From positions 1,946,599 to 2,010,598 of the forward strand of contig NZ_JADZLQ010000001.1 of assembly GCF_015905305.1 (NCBI RefSeq): a stretch of 64,000 bases of DNA, read 5' to 3'. The notes beneath the pieces were generated by a model. The model searched no databases, had not been told where the DNA came from, and saw only the letters and a list, made by a program, of their open reading frames with translations. Both the position numbers and the translations under genes were made by a program. Position 1 is the first letter of the stretch, and each line of letters opens with the position of its first letter. Shown here piece by piece: positions 24,669 through 33,965 of this stretch. Source of the stretch: Pinirhizobacter soli (GTDB lineage Bacteria > Pseudomonadota > Gammaproteobacteria > Xanthomonadales > Rhodanobacteraceae).

Positions 24669-27659
24669 TCAGAAGTCCAGCGACAAGGTCAACTGACCGA
24701 ATCGCGGGGACTGGAAGCGCTGGGGCTGGAGAAAGGTGGAGTTCAGTCCGCCGACCGACGTTTGCAGATCCTGGTCCACGCCCAGGGTGCGCTGCTGGTT
24801 GAACAGGTTGTACACGGCGAACTTCACCCGCAGGTAATTCTTCTCGGTCACCGGCAGGATGTAGGTCAGGCTGGCGCCAAGGTCGTACGTCCAGGGCGTG
24901 CGGTCCTTGCCGCGCGGCGAAAGCTGGTACACGCGATTCTCCGAATGCGGATCGTCGCAGTCGGACACGCAGATGAAATAGCTGTGGTACACCTGCGCGT
25001 CATACGGGTTACCCACGCCATAGCCGGTGATGGGACTGCCCGAAAGCACCACGAGGTCCGCGCCCAGTTGCCAGTTCGGGCTAATGGCGTAGGTGCCGCG
25101 GAACTTGAACTGATGGCGATGATCGTTGGGCAGGTATCCGCTGTTGAGATTCACGTACGGGTCGTCGAAATTCTCGGTACGGCCGGTGTCGTCGAAGTTG
25201 GTATCGGAATCGACCGGCCCCTCGGCATTGCCTCGGCTCCACGACAGCACATATGAAGCATTGAAGGCCCACTTGTCGTCCCAGGCACGGTCGATCTGGA
25301 ATTCCAGCGAGCCGAAGCTGCGCTTGGGCTTCTTCCAGCCGCGCTGGCCCAGGTAGTTGCCTTCCGCGTCGTACATCGCCCAGCCTTCCTTGGACGTGTC
25401 CACCGTCAGGTAGCCGTCGGGCACGCCGTCGCAGTTGGTATCGCCGTACACCGTGACCTTGCTGCCAGGGTTGGCCATCACGTAACCGATGTACCCATCG
25501 CCGCCGCACTGGCGCGTGGCGCTGATCTCCATGTCGTCGATGGCGTTGTGCAGCTTGCGGTAGGTGCCGCTGACGCCCCACGACCACTTGTCGCTGATGG
25601 CCTGCTGGAAGCCCAGGATTGCCTCGTCCTGGTAGACCGAATCCATGTTCTTGTCCACTTCGGACCGCAGATCGCCCACCGTGCCGTCGCCCTGCGAGTC
25701 GTCCACGCCGCCAATCTGCGGACCGAGAATCGGTACCGCATAGGGCGAGCCGTTCCGCTCGAGGATCTGGTAGCCGTCGAAGCCGTAGTAGGTACGCTGG
25801 TCCAGCAGGCCGCCGGCCTGCTTGATGTTGATCACGTTGGCCACAGGCAGGTAGTAGCGGCCGAGGTTACCGAACACCTTGGTGGTGCCATCGCCCTTCA
25901 GGTCCCACGAGAAACCCAGCCGCGGCGCCACCATGTTGTCCATCTTGATGTAGCTGCGGCCCGCGGCATCCTTGTTGTCGAAGGCATCGCGACGCAGGCC
26001 CACATTGAGCAGGAAGTTGGGCGTAATCGACCAGTTGTCCTCCACGTAATAGGCGGAGTTGGTGGTTTCGAAGTTGCCGCTGAGCTCGTTGCGGCGCGCA
26101 CGGACATAGGCGAAGTAGCCCGGGGGCACCACGCCGTCGTTCTCGATGGTGGAGCCTGGCGTGGTGGTGTAGATGTTGTAGTACAGCTGCCCGGGACCGG
26201 GATAGTGCTGCAGGAAGTCCGAGGTATCTACTTCATGGTCGTAACCGAAGCGCACAAGGTGCTCGCCGAGCGTCCATTCAAAGTCCGCCCGGGTCTGCTT
26301 GCGCTCGTCGTTGCGCTTTTGCACAGCGGTGCTTGGGCTACAACCCAACGGAACACCGGGGTCGGGAATCGCTGATACGGCGCGTACCGGGTTGCAATCG
26401 AAGTCGCTTTGAGCGCGGGTGAAGGCCTCGCGCTCGTTCTTGCCATACATCAGCTTCATCGACAGGTTGTTGAGCAGGTAGCTGGTGTAGGTAAGCGCCC
26501 AGTTGCGGCCGCCGGTGTCGCTGTACACCTCGTCATTCTTGGGACTGGTGGTATCGGCGTCGAAATCGTAGTTGTAGACCGAGCCGACGTTCTTGTCCTT
26601 GTCGGAGAACGCCATGAACTCCAGCAGGTTCTTGTCGTTGATGTGCCAGTCGATCTTGGTGCCCCAGAACCCGCTGTCGGTGTCGTTGGTGGTCAGCAGG
26701 GTGCCGCGGTCGTTGGTGTTCTGCGGGGTATAGCCGCGCGCTTCGTACATGGCGAAGAAGAACAGCTTGTCCTTGATGATCGGACCGGACGCGAACACGT
26801 TCATCTTGGTGCGCGAGTAGTGATCTTCGCTGGATGTGATGTATCGCCCGGTCGAATCGTAGTGATTGTTGGCCTGCGCCTGCCAAGCGCTTGGCTCGAA
26901 GGTCATCTCGGTGCCGGCCTTGAACTCATTGCTGCCCGACCGGGTCACCGCGTTCACCACGCCGCCAGTGGTGCGGCCGAACTCCACCGAGTAACCGCCG
27001 GTCTTGACCTGGAATTCCTGGTAGAAGGCAAACGGTGCCTCGGAGAACCCGTTGCGGTTGTAGAAATCGGTGACGTTCAATCCGTTGACGTAGAAGGAGT
27101 TCTCCGCCACCGACGAGCCGCCGAAGGAAATGCCGCCGAAGCCGGCGTTGCCCTTGTTCACGCCCGGCGCCAGCAGCGCCACGGCCTGCACGTTCTGGTC
27201 CACCGGCAACCGTGCCAGTTGCTCGCGGCTGATGTTGGTGGCCGATTCGGTGGAGGTCACGTCGATCGCCGACACCACGTTCGGCGCGGTCACCTGCACA
27301 CCGGCAAGATCCACCGCTTCGTTCTTCTCACCCACATTGACCGTTGTCGCATTGCCCAGGCTTACCGTCACACCGACGGGCGAGCCCACGGGCTGGCCAT
27401 CCTTGCTGCTTTCCAACTGGTAGTGGCCCACTGGCAGATAGGAAAACCGATAATTACCGTTGCTGTCGGCCGTGACCGAGCGCGTCAGGCCAGTGCTTGG
27501 ATCGCGAACGGTGACCACCGCACCGGGACGGGTACGGCCGACCACCGAACCGTCGGTGTTGGCCGCGTGTACCGGTTGCCAGGCGGCCAGGCACAGGCCC
27601 ACGGCGACACACAATACGCCACGGCGCAGGACTTGCCTGCCTTGCTTCATCTCCCACAT
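24669..27659 (-). CDS. Oar-type TonB-dependent outer-membrane receptor
   Basis: 996 residues. Signal peptide about 1-32 (ending VHA-ANT), then a carboxypeptidase-regulatory-like beta-sandwich (GSVVGRTRPGAVVTVRD ... YRFSYLPVGHYQL), the plug domain (QLARLPVDQNVQAVALLAPGV ... FGGSSVAENSFYVNGLN) and a long beta-barrel ending in the aromatic GQLTLSLDF. These receptors import peptides, glycans or other large nutrients across the outer membrane using TonB energy. Position inside the wall-peptide cluster suggests muropeptides or peptides as substrate (inference). The ATG at 27659 has GGGGAG eight bases upstream. It is followed by a strong terminator. Confidence 0.92.
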   Translation of the reverse strand: MWEMKQGRQVLRRGVLCVAVGLCLAAWQPVHAANTDGSVVGRTRPGAVVTVRDPSTGLTRSVTADSNGNYRFSYLPVGHYQLESSKDGQPVGSPVGVTVSLGNATTVNVGEKNEAVDLAGVQVTAPNVVSAIDVTSTESATNISREQLARLPVDQNVQAVALLAPGVNKGNAGFGGISFGGSSVAENSFYVNGLNVTDFYNRNGFSEAPFAFYQEFQVKTGGYSVEFGRTTGGVVNAVTRSGSNEFKAGTEMTFEPSAWQAQANNHYDSTGRYITSSEDHYSRTKMNVFASGPIIKDKLFFFAMYEARGYTPQNTNDRGTLLTTNDTDSGFWGTKIDWHINDKNLLEFMAFSDKDKNVGSVYNYDFDADTTSPKNDEVYSDTGGRNWALTYTSYLLNNLSMKLMYGKNEREAFTRAQSDFDCNPVRAVSAIPDPGVPLGCSPSTAVQKRNDERKQTRADFEWTLGEHLVRFGYDHEVDTSDFLQHYPGPGQLYYNIYTTTPGSTIENDGVVPPGYFAYVRARRNELSGNFETTNSAYYVEDNWSITPNFLLNVGLRRDAFDNKDAAGRSYIKMDNMVAPRLGFSWDLKGDGTTKVFGNLGRYYLPVANVINIKQAGGLLDQRTYYGFDGYQILERNGSPYAVPILGPQIGGVDDSQGDGTVGDLRSEVDKNMDSVYQDEAILGFQQAISDKWSWGVSGTYRKLHNAIDDMEISATRQCGGDGYIGYVMANPGSKVTVYGDTNCDGVPDGYLTVDTSKEGWAMYDAEGNYLGQRGWKKPKRSFGSLEFQIDRAWDDKWAFNASYVLSWSRGNAEGPVDSDTNFDDTGRTENFDDPYVNLNSGYLPNDHRHQFKFRGTYAISPNWQLGADLVVLSGSPITGYGVGNPYDAQVYHSYFICVSDCDDPHSENRVYQLSPRGKDRTPWTYDLGASLTYILPVTEKNYLRVKFAVYNLFNQQRTLGVDQDLQTSVGGLNSTFLQPQRFQSPRFGQLTLSLDF

Positions 27660-27693
27660 CGTCCCCACTCCCCAGGCAAAGTTGTCTAAGTAT

Positions 27694-29223
27694 TCAATCC
27701 TTCGCGGTCTTGCGATCCGCGTCTCCCGGCGCGGTCGTCACTTCCTGCCACTTGAAGTCGTAGTCCCACTGGTCGAAGTACACATTGCCGCCCGACCACT
27801 CCACTTCGCCGCGTTGCAGGTCCACGGTCTCGGAGCGGAAATGCTGCTTGGGTGGAACAAATGGCTGGCTGTAGTCGTCGTTGAAGGCGATGCGATAAGC
27901 ATCCAGGCCACCGAGGTAGAACCATTCCAGTGCATCGTCGCCGGGTTTGGCATTGGCACCCGGAATCAGGCGACCGAAGGTGACGTCCATCGGCACCCAG
28001 CCATAAGGCGCGAAGTACACCTGCGCCCAGTCGTGGATGTTGTTGTAGCTACCGTCGGAGAACATCCAGCCCGACTGCCAGCGCGTCGGGATGCCGTTCA
28101 GGCGCAGCAAAGTCATCAGCAGCAGGGTCTGCTCCCCGCAGTCGCCATGACCGGCATGCAAGGTGTAATCGCTGATGTTGCTGATGGTGGAATACTCGCG
28201 GGCGCCGGCCCAGGGGATCTTGTCCACGGCGGCAAAGAGCTTCTGCGCGATGCGGTAGGGGTTCTTCTCATCGCCCACCACGCGGCGGGAAAACGCGCGC
28301 ATGTCCGGGGTGAACACGATATGCGGCGCGCGTTCGGCAATGAAAGGAGCAAGTTCCGGCGTGATGTGTTCGCGCTTCACCCTGGCCGCATCGATGCTGT
28401 TGTAGCGCGCGTAGAGCGTGACCTCGTAGGTCACGGCAAAGACCGTGGGCTTGCCCGCTTGCGCCGGCTTTTCAAGATACGCGGTGCGCTGCAAGGCCGA
28501 TTCGGGAGCGAGCTTCGCGCTGGCGGGCGTGCTGTCTACCAGCTGGACGTTTTCCTGCTGGCCGGGAATGGCGCGCGGGAACGGCACCCACGCGCGCACT
28601 GTTTGGCCGGCGGGCACGGCATCGGCGTCCACCGTGATCGTGTGCGTTACCCGTACACGGTGCGGAAGGACGCTGGTCGCATGGCTTGCGAGCGCTGCGG
28701 CACGCACCTTGCGGTGGTAGTCGTTGAGTACTTCGTTGGGACCGTCGACGATAGGCGTCTGTACCTTTCGCCTGGCCACGGCTTCCGGGCTCAAGCGAAA
28801 CAGGTTGCCGGGCGAGCGTTTGAAGTACAGCGTGTTGCCGTCGATCACCTGTTTCTCGAACAGGCGGGCGGCATCGAACCGGGCGAACTCGGCGTCGGTA
28901 AGGTCCGGGATCTGCTTGCGGACACGTTGCTTCACCGCATCGGCATCAAGGGTGAAATCGATCAGGATGCGCCGCATGCGCTCGCGTTGGAATGTCAGGG
29001 CGTCGCGCGTGGGTGCATCCAGTGGACCCTTGGCCAGATCACCGTCGATCAGCGCCTGCGCCTGGTGGAAATGCCCGGCGTCGATCAGCGCGATGGCGCG
29101 GGTGACGTCGGCGTTTTCCTGCGCAGCGGCTGCGGTTCCGGCTATACCCAGCAGCAGGAACAGGCCGCCGGCCCGCAGGAAGCTGCGAACCCGCGCCGCG
29201 TGAAACCACCCAGGCCTGGTCAT
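27694..29223 (-). CDS. Secreted transglutaminase-like cysteine protein
   Basis: 509 residues with a signal peptide (GIAGTAAA-AQE). The C-terminal half has a complete transglutaminase triad: Cys near 361 in GHGDCGEQTLLL, His near 396 in NIHDWAQVYF and Asp near 412 in WVPMDVTFG. The N-terminal half is helical followed by a beta domain. Bacterial members act as proteases or amide-bond enzymes in the envelope. It is the first gene of the minus arm, with a plausible promoter TTGACC-N17-TACACA upstream and the palindromic operator 0.1 kb away. A role in trimming wall or dietary peptides before uptake is an inference. Confidence 0.82.
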   Translation of the reverse strand: MTRPGWFHAARVRSFLRAGGLFLLLGIAGTAAAAQENADVTRAIALIDAGHFHQAQALIDGDLAKGPLDAPTRDALTFQRERMRRILIDFTLDADAVKQRVRKQIPDLTDAEFARFDAARLFEKQVIDGNTLYFKRSPGNLFRLSPEAVARRKVQTPIVDGPNEVLNDYHRKVRAAALASHATSVLPHRVRVTHTITVDADAVPAGQTVRAWVPFPRAIPGQQENVQLVDSTPASAKLAPESALQRTAYLEKPAQAGKPTVFAVTYEVTLYARYNSIDAARVKREHITPELAPFIAERAPHIVFTPDMRAFSRRVVGDEKNPYRIAQKLFAAVDKIPWAGAREYSTISNISDYTLHAGHGDCGEQTLLLMTLLRLNGIPTRWQSGWMFSDGSYNNIHDWAQVYFAPYGWVPMDVTFGRLIPGANAKPGDDALEWFYLGGLDAYRIAFNDDYSQPFVPPKQHFRSETVDLQRGEVEWSGGNVYFDQWDYDFKWQEVTTAPGDADRKTAKD

Positions 29224-29334
29224 GTTCACCGATGGAATCCCTCTTCAAGCCGACGCCGCGCGCCGCCTCCCGAAAAGGCTGTGTAACATGCTTGCAAACC
29301 GCGGTCAATAATTTATGCTTCGGCCATACTGTAT

Positions 29335-29352
29335 AGGAATAGATATTCCTAA
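29335..29352. promoter_or_regulatory. Perfect 8-2-8 palindrome between divergent operons
   Basis: TAGGAATA-GA-TATTCCTA lies in the 171-base gap between the transglutaminase gene (minus) and the DUF819 permease gene (plus, ATG at 29395). Its length and symmetry fit a dimeric regulator. The obvious candidate is the RpiR-family protein encoded at 33108-33965 in the plus arm. RpiR operators often consist of short inverted or direct arms, so this is a reasoned but untested pairing. Confidence 0.7.
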
Positions 29353-29394
29353 CTACCACCGTCCGCCGCGTAGCGCCGGGCCGAAAGGGGACTC

Positions 29395-30543
29395 ATGATC
29401 CAGTCGGTGTGGCCGTACCTTGCCGTGATGCTGCTGGCCGCGGGCCTCTGGCCTGCCGTGGAACGGCGCAGCGGCTGGAAAATCTTCGAGGTGCTGCCGC
29501 CGATCGTGCTGACCTACCTCATGGTCACCGCACTTTCCGTGGCCGGGCTCTGGTCGGCCAGTGCCGAAATACATGCAGCCCAAGGCATGCTGGTGTCGCG
29601 CCTGGTGCCGGCGCTGCTCTTCCTGTTGATGATCAACTGCGACCTGCGCGCCATCATCGCGCTGGGTCCCCGCGTGTTGGCGGTGTTTTTCTCCACCTCC
29701 CTGTGCCTGTTCGCCGCCTTCGTCGCCACCTTCCTGGTGTTCCGCCACTGGCTGCCGGGCGACGCGTGGAAGCCGCTGGCCTCGTTAAGCGGCAGCTGGA
29801 TGGGCGGCACGGCCAACATGATCGCGGTGAAGCAGGCCGTAGGCATGTCCGATACCTCGCTTGCCACCACCTTGCTTACCGATGCGCTTTGCTACTCGAT
29901 GTGGGTCGTGGTGCTGTTTTCCGTTGCGCGGTTGGCGCCGGCCTTCAATCGCTGGACGCGCGCCACGTCCAGCGCCGACATGGCGGTGGCCGAAACGGTC
30001 GTACGAGGTCCAGCGCACTGGTCGGACATATTGATGTGGCTGGGCGGCGCCTTGCTGGTGGCTGCAGCGTCCGCCTGGCTTGGCGATCGCCTGCCTTTGT
30101 CGAGCATGGTGTCGTCCACCACCTGGACCATCCTGATCGCCACGGTGGCGGGCCTGGTAGCGGCACATACGCCGTTGGCCCGGCTTCCCGGCGCCGGCAC
30201 GCTGTCCAGCGCGCTATTGATCAGCGTGGTGGCCGTGCTCGCTTCGCAAAGCAGCTTTGACGGGATTGCGGCGGCACCGGTGTATCTGTTGTGCGGGGTG
30301 TCGATCATTGCCATCCATGCGGTGTTGCTGTCGCTGCTTGCCCGGATGTTCCACTTCGACCTGTACCTGTGCGGCATCGCCTCACTGGCCCACATCGGCG
30401 GCGTGGCCGCCACGCCGGTGTTGGCCGCCACCTACTCGCGGTCGCTTGTGCCGGTGGGCGTCCTGCTGGCGCTGCTGGGCTATATCCTCGGTACCGGCTT
30501 TGGTCTGCTGGTGGCGTCGGTGTTGTCCAGGCTGGCTTTTTGA
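29395..30543 (+). CDS. DUF819 family membrane permease
   Basis: 382 residues with about ten hydrophobic segments and no signal peptide. Conserved DUF819/YjcL features are visible: the early AERRSGWKIFEVLPP-like stretch (here VERRSGWKIF), SGSWMGGTANM in the middle and LAHIGGVAATPV near the end, which resemble the two re-entrant substrate motifs of carboxylate/amino-acid carriers. The substrate of the family is not established. As first gene of the plus arm, directly upstream of an NlpC/P60 peptidase and an L-Ala-D/L-Glu epimerase, it is a candidate inner-membrane carrier for wall dipeptides. The ATG has AAAGGGGA upstream. Confidence 0.85.
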   Translation: MIQSVWPYLAVMLLAAGLWPAVERRSGWKIFEVLPPIVLTYLMVTALSVAGLWSASAEIHAAQGMLVSRLVPALLFLLMINCDLRAIIALGPRVLAVFFSTSLCLFAAFVATFLVFRHWLPGDAWKPLASLSGSWMGGTANMIAVKQAVGMSDTSLATTLLTDALCYSMWVVVLFSVARLAPAFNRWTRATSSADMAVAETVVRGPAHWSDILMWLGGALLVAAASAWLGDRLPLSSMVSSTTWTILIATVAGLVAAHTPLARLPGAGTLSSALLISVVAVLASQSSFDGIAAAPVYLLCGVSIIAIHAVLLSLLARMFHFDLYLCGIASLAHIGGVAATPVLAATYSRSLVPVGVLLALLGYILGTGFGLLVASVLSRLAF

Positions 30544-30558
30544 GGAGTCTTTAAGCTC

Positions 30559-31959
30559 ATGCGAATGCTGAAAACCTGCCTCATTGCCGGCGTCCTGGCA
30601 TTAGCCCTGGGCACGGGACCGCTTCATGCCCAGGCGCCTTTCAGCGTACCGCCATCGGGCGTGCTGGGCATGGACGACACCAAGCTTTCGCCTGACTTCT
30701 GGCTCGCGCACCTGGCTGATGCCGATCGCGTGGTGATGGATGCCGGGGCCATCGATGCACTGAACAAGAAGGTGCTGGCGCAGGATCCGTCGATGCACGA
30801 CATCCGTGCGCTTGGCGGGAACCTGACAGGCGACCAGGTCAAAGGCTGGATCGTCAAGCTCGCCAAACAGCCGGACCGTCCGCTCTACGACATCCACGGC
30901 CAGGAAGTGCCCAAGGCCTCCATCGACGCCGTATTCGCCAACCGGGCGCTCGATAGCATTCCTGCCCAGGCGCCCACGCGTTTCGGCATGGCCGTGCGCC
31001 GCACCGCGCTACGCGGCGTGCCCACGGACATGCGCGTATTCAGCCATGCCGACGACACCGATATCGACCGCTTCCAGGAGAGCGCGCTTTTCCCGGGCGA
31101 TCCGGTGGTGATCACCCACACCAGCGGTGATGGCCACTGGCTGTTCGTGGTAAGCCCGCGGTATGCGGCCTGGGCGTGGGCGCAGGACATCGCCGAAGGT
31201 CCCCGCGACGACGTCCTCACCCATGTCGATGCCACACCGTATCGCATCATTACCGGTGCCAAGCCACGCACGGTGTTCACGCCGGAAGCACCGGCCGTAT
31301 CGGAGCTGCAACTGGATATGGGAACTCGCGTTCCCCTGGATACCAGGCTGCCTGCGGACCAGGCGGTAAACGGCCAGGGACCGTACACCTCATGGGTACT
31401 CAGCTTGCCCGTGCGCAAAGATGACGGATCGCTTGCCTTCGCCCCTGCCCTGTTGCAACGGAACCAGGAAAGCAGCGCCGATTACCTGCTGCTTACCCGC
31501 GCCAACATCATTCGCCAGGCCTTCAAGTTCCTCGGTGAGCGCTACGGCTGGGGACATGCCTTTGACGGCCGGGACTGCAGCGGCTTTGTTTCAGACGTAT
31601 ACCGCAGCATGGGCGTGCAGATGCCACGCAACACGCGCGACCAGAGCATCAGCCCCGGCCTTCAGCACACCGTATTCGGCCCGGCAGACAAGCACGACGC
31701 GCGGGTGAAGGCGGTGCTTGCCATGGACGTGGGCGACCTGATCTACATCCCCGGCCACGTGATGATGGTGATCGGCAAGGTCGACGGCCAGCCGTACGTG
31801 ATCCACGACGTATCGGGCATGAGCTACGTGCAAGCCGATGGCAGCATGCGGCGGGTGAAGCTCAACGCGGTATCGGTTACGCCGCTGTTGCCGATGATGG
31901 CCAATGCGAAGGAATCCTTCGTCGACCACATGACCAGCATCGTGCGCATCCGGCCATGA
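30559..31959 (+). CDS. SH3-domain NlpC/P60 (C40) peptidase, YkfC-like
   Basis: 466 residues with a signal peptide (LGTGPLHA-QAP). Residues about 120-310 hold two SH3b-type regions (VRRTALRGVPTDMRVFS; GDPVVITHTSGDGHWLFVVSP). The C-terminal C40 domain has the catalytic Cys near 340 (DGRDCSGFVSD), His near 400 (PGHVMMVIG) and a polar residue after it (VIHDVSG). Three-domain SH3b-SH3b-NlpC proteins such as YkfC cut gamma-D-Glu-diaminoacid bonds in muropeptides with a free N-terminal L-Ala. In Bacillus subtilis ykfC also lies next to ykfB (the epimerase), as here, which strengthens the assignment. Confidence 0.88.
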   Translation: MRMLKTCLIAGVLALALGTGPLHAQAPFSVPPSGVLGMDDTKLSPDFWLAHLADADRVVMDAGAIDALNKKVLAQDPSMHDIRALGGNLTGDQVKGWIVKLAKQPDRPLYDIHGQEVPKASIDAVFANRALDSIPAQAPTRFGMAVRRTALRGVPTDMRVFSHADDTDIDRFQESALFPGDPVVITHTSGDGHWLFVVSPRYAAWAWAQDIAEGPRDDVLTHVDATPYRIITGAKPRTVFTPEAPAVSELQLDMGTRVPLDTRLPADQAVNGQGPYTSWVLSLPVRKDDGSLAFAPALLQRNQESSADYLLLTRANIIRQAFKFLGERYGWGHAFDGRDCSGFVSDVYRSMGVQMPRNTRDQSISPGLQHTVFGPADKHDARVKAVLAMDVGDLIYIPGHVMMVIGKVDGQPYVIHDVSGMSYVQADGSMRRVKLNAVSVTPLLPMMANAKESFVDHMTSIVRIRP

Positions 31960-32002
31960 TCGAAAATCCCTCTTCCAAGAATAACGAGACGAAGACGTCC
32001 CC

Positions 32003-33097
32003 ATGAAAATCACCGACATCCAGTTCGGCATGCTTCGTGTGCCATTGAAGACACCGTTCAAGACGGCGCTGCGCACGGTCAAGAGCATCGAAGACATCGT
32101 GATCATGGTGAACACCGATACCGGCCACGTTGGTTACGGCGAGGCTCCGGCAACGGCCGTCATCACCGGTGACACCCATGGTTCGATCATCGACGCCATC
32201 CGCCATTACATCGCGCCGCGCCTGATGGGCCAGGACGTGGCCGACCTCAACCACCTCACCCAGCTGATCCAGGGTGCGATGGAAAAGAACTCCAGCGCCA
32301 AGGCGGCGGTGGAGATCGCCATCTACGACCTCTGGGGCCAGCTTTACGGCGCGCCGCTGTACAAACTACTGGGCGGCGGCGACCCGGCGATCACCACCGA
32401 CATCACCATCAGCGTGGACTACATCGACAAGATGGTGGCCGACTCCATCGCCGCGGTGGACCGGGGCTTCGAGTCGCTGAAGATCAAGGTGGGCAAGGAT
32501 ATCGGCGTGGACATCGAGCGCGTGCGCGCCATCTACGCGGCGGTCGAGAACCGCGCCCTGCTGCGCCTTGACGCCAACCAGGGCTGGACGGCCAAGGAAG
32601 CGGTATTTGCCCTGAACACACTCGAAGACGCCGGCGTCCGCCTGGAACTGGTGGAGCAACCGGTGAAGGCACGCGACCTTGCCGGCATGCGCTATGTCAC
32701 CGAGCGCGTGCACACGCCGATCATGGCCGATGAAAGCGTGTTCGGCCCGATGGAAGTGATCGAGCTGATCCGCATGCGCGCAGCCGACATCATCAATATC
32801 AAGCTGATGAAGACCGGTGGCATCTCCAACGCCATCCGCATCGCCGACATCGCCGGCATGTTCGGCGTGGAGTGCATGATCGGCTGCATGCTCGAAACCA
32901 GCATCAGCGTGGCGGCGGCCGTGCACGTGGCGGTGGCCCATGCCAACGTGATCACCAAGGTGGATCTCGACGGGCCGTCGCTTTGCCAGTACAACCCCGT
33001 GGACGGCGGGGTGATCTTCAACGAGTCGGAAATTTCCGTGACCGACGCACCCGGCCTTGGCATCCGCGAAATCCGCGGATTGGAACCGTGTCTCTGA
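32003..33097 (+). CDS. ykfB: L-Ala-D/L-Glu epimerase (enolase superfamily)
   Basis: 364 residues, cytoplasmic. Muconate-lactonizing subgroup motifs are present: the base pair KxK near 161-163 (LKIKVGKD), metal ligands Asp near 190 (RLDANQGW), Glu near 218 (VEQPV) and Asp near 243 (ADESVF), then KLMKTGG with the second catalytic lysine. The C-terminal MIGCMLETSIS and the DLDGP motif are typical of dipeptide epimerases. It converts L-Ala-D-Glu, released from murein peptides, to L-Ala-L-Glu for hydrolysis by normal peptidases. It sits between the C40 peptidase and the RpiR regulator. Other dipeptide specificities exist in the family, but the context favours L-Ala-D/L-Glu. Confidence 0.9.
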   Translation: MKITDIQFGMLRVPLKTPFKTALRTVKSIEDIVIMVNTDTGHVGYGEAPATAVITGDTHGSIIDAIRHYIAPRLMGQDVADLNHLTQLIQGAMEKNSSAKAAVEIAIYDLWGQLYGAPLYKLLGGGDPAITTDITISVDYIDKMVADSIAAVDRGFESLKIKVGKDIGVDIERVRAIYAAVENRALLRLDANQGWTAKEAVFALNTLEDAGVRLELVEQPVKARDLAGMRYVTERVHTPIMADESVFGPMEVIELIRMRAADIINIKLMKTGGISNAIRIADIAGMFGVECMIGCMLETSISVAAAVHVAVAHANVITKVDLDGPSLCQYNPVDGGVIFNESEISVTDAPGLGIREIRGLEPCL

Positions 33098-33107
33098 AGG
33101 CCGCCCC

Positions 33108-33965
33108 ATGTCGCCCCTGGTCAAGATCCGTTCCGAACGAGACCGCATGTCGGCGGTGGAGCGGCGTATTGCCGACTTCATCCTGGAGAACGCGCAGTTG
33201 CTGCGCGACTATTCCTCGCAGCAACTGGCCAACGCCCTGGGGATCAGCCAGTCGAGCGTGGTGAAGTTCACCCAGAAGCTCGGCTTCCGCGGCTACCCCG
33301 ACCTTAAATTCTCGGTAGGGGAAACCATTGCCCGCAGCGAGAACGGCGATGGCGGGGCACCCTCCGCGCCGATACCTGCCAGCGAGGGATCCAGCGCTGT
33401 GGCGACGCTGTGGCGGCGGAAGACCGAAGCGGAAGAAGCCACCCGCCTGATCAACGCTCCCGAGTCGCTGGATGCCACCGTGGCCGCGCTCGCCCGGGCG
33501 GGCGCCAACGGACGCGTCTTCATCATCGGACTGGGCGAGGACGACCTTTACGCCCGGGGTTTCGCCCTGAAGCTTTCGCTGCTGGGCATCCTGGCCGTGC
33601 ACAGTTTCGACGCCTCGCGCATGGCGTCCAACGTATCGGCCGCCAAACCCGGCGATGTGCTGTTGGTGTTCTCCGAGCACGGACGGCACCCGGCGCTGTA
33701 CAAGATCGCCCGGTTCTTCCATGAGCGGCGTGGCCAGGTGGTGACTGTCACCCGGCATACCCTGAACCCTCTGCGCACGATAGCTGACATCGCACTGGTC
33801 GTGTCGGCCCACGACGAGCAGCCGCACGTGCAGTCGCTGGTGTACCAGTCGTCGCTGCAACACCTCCTGGATGGCCTGTTCATGCGTCTTTGCGAGGAAG
33901 ACGACGATCGCCATGCGCAGCTGGTGGCCAACCTTGAGCGCATCGGCCAGATGCTCGAACCATGA
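33108..33965 (+). CDS. MurR/RpiR family transcriptional regulator
   Basis: 285 residues. Residues about 1-75 are an RpiR helix-turn-helix (ERDRMSAVERRIADFILEN ... ALGISQSSVVKFTQKLGFRGYPDLK). Residues about 125-265 are a SIS sugar-phosphate-binding domain (GRVFIIGLGEDDLYARGFALKL; AKPGDVLLVFSEHG). MurR represses MurNAc catabolism by sensing MurNAc-6-phosphate; the ligand here is unknown. It lies 10 bases after the epimerase gene and overlaps the next gene by four bases. It is the likely controller of both arms of the cluster through the palindrome at 29335. The ATG at 33108 has GAAGG upstream; the frame is open from 33057. Confidence 0.9.
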   Translation: MSPLVKIRSERDRMSAVERRIADFILENAQLLRDYSSQQLANALGISQSSVVKFTQKLGFRGYPDLKFSVGETIARSENGDGGAPSAPIPASEGSSAVATLWRRKTEAEEATRLINAPESLDATVAALARAGANGRVFIIGLGEDDLYARGFALKLSLLGILAVHSFDASRMASNVSAAKPGDVLLVFSEHGRHPALYKIARFFHERRGQVVTVTRHTLNPLRTIADIALVVSAHDEQPHVQSLVYQSSLQHLLDGLFMRLCEEDDDRHAQLVANLERIGQMLEP

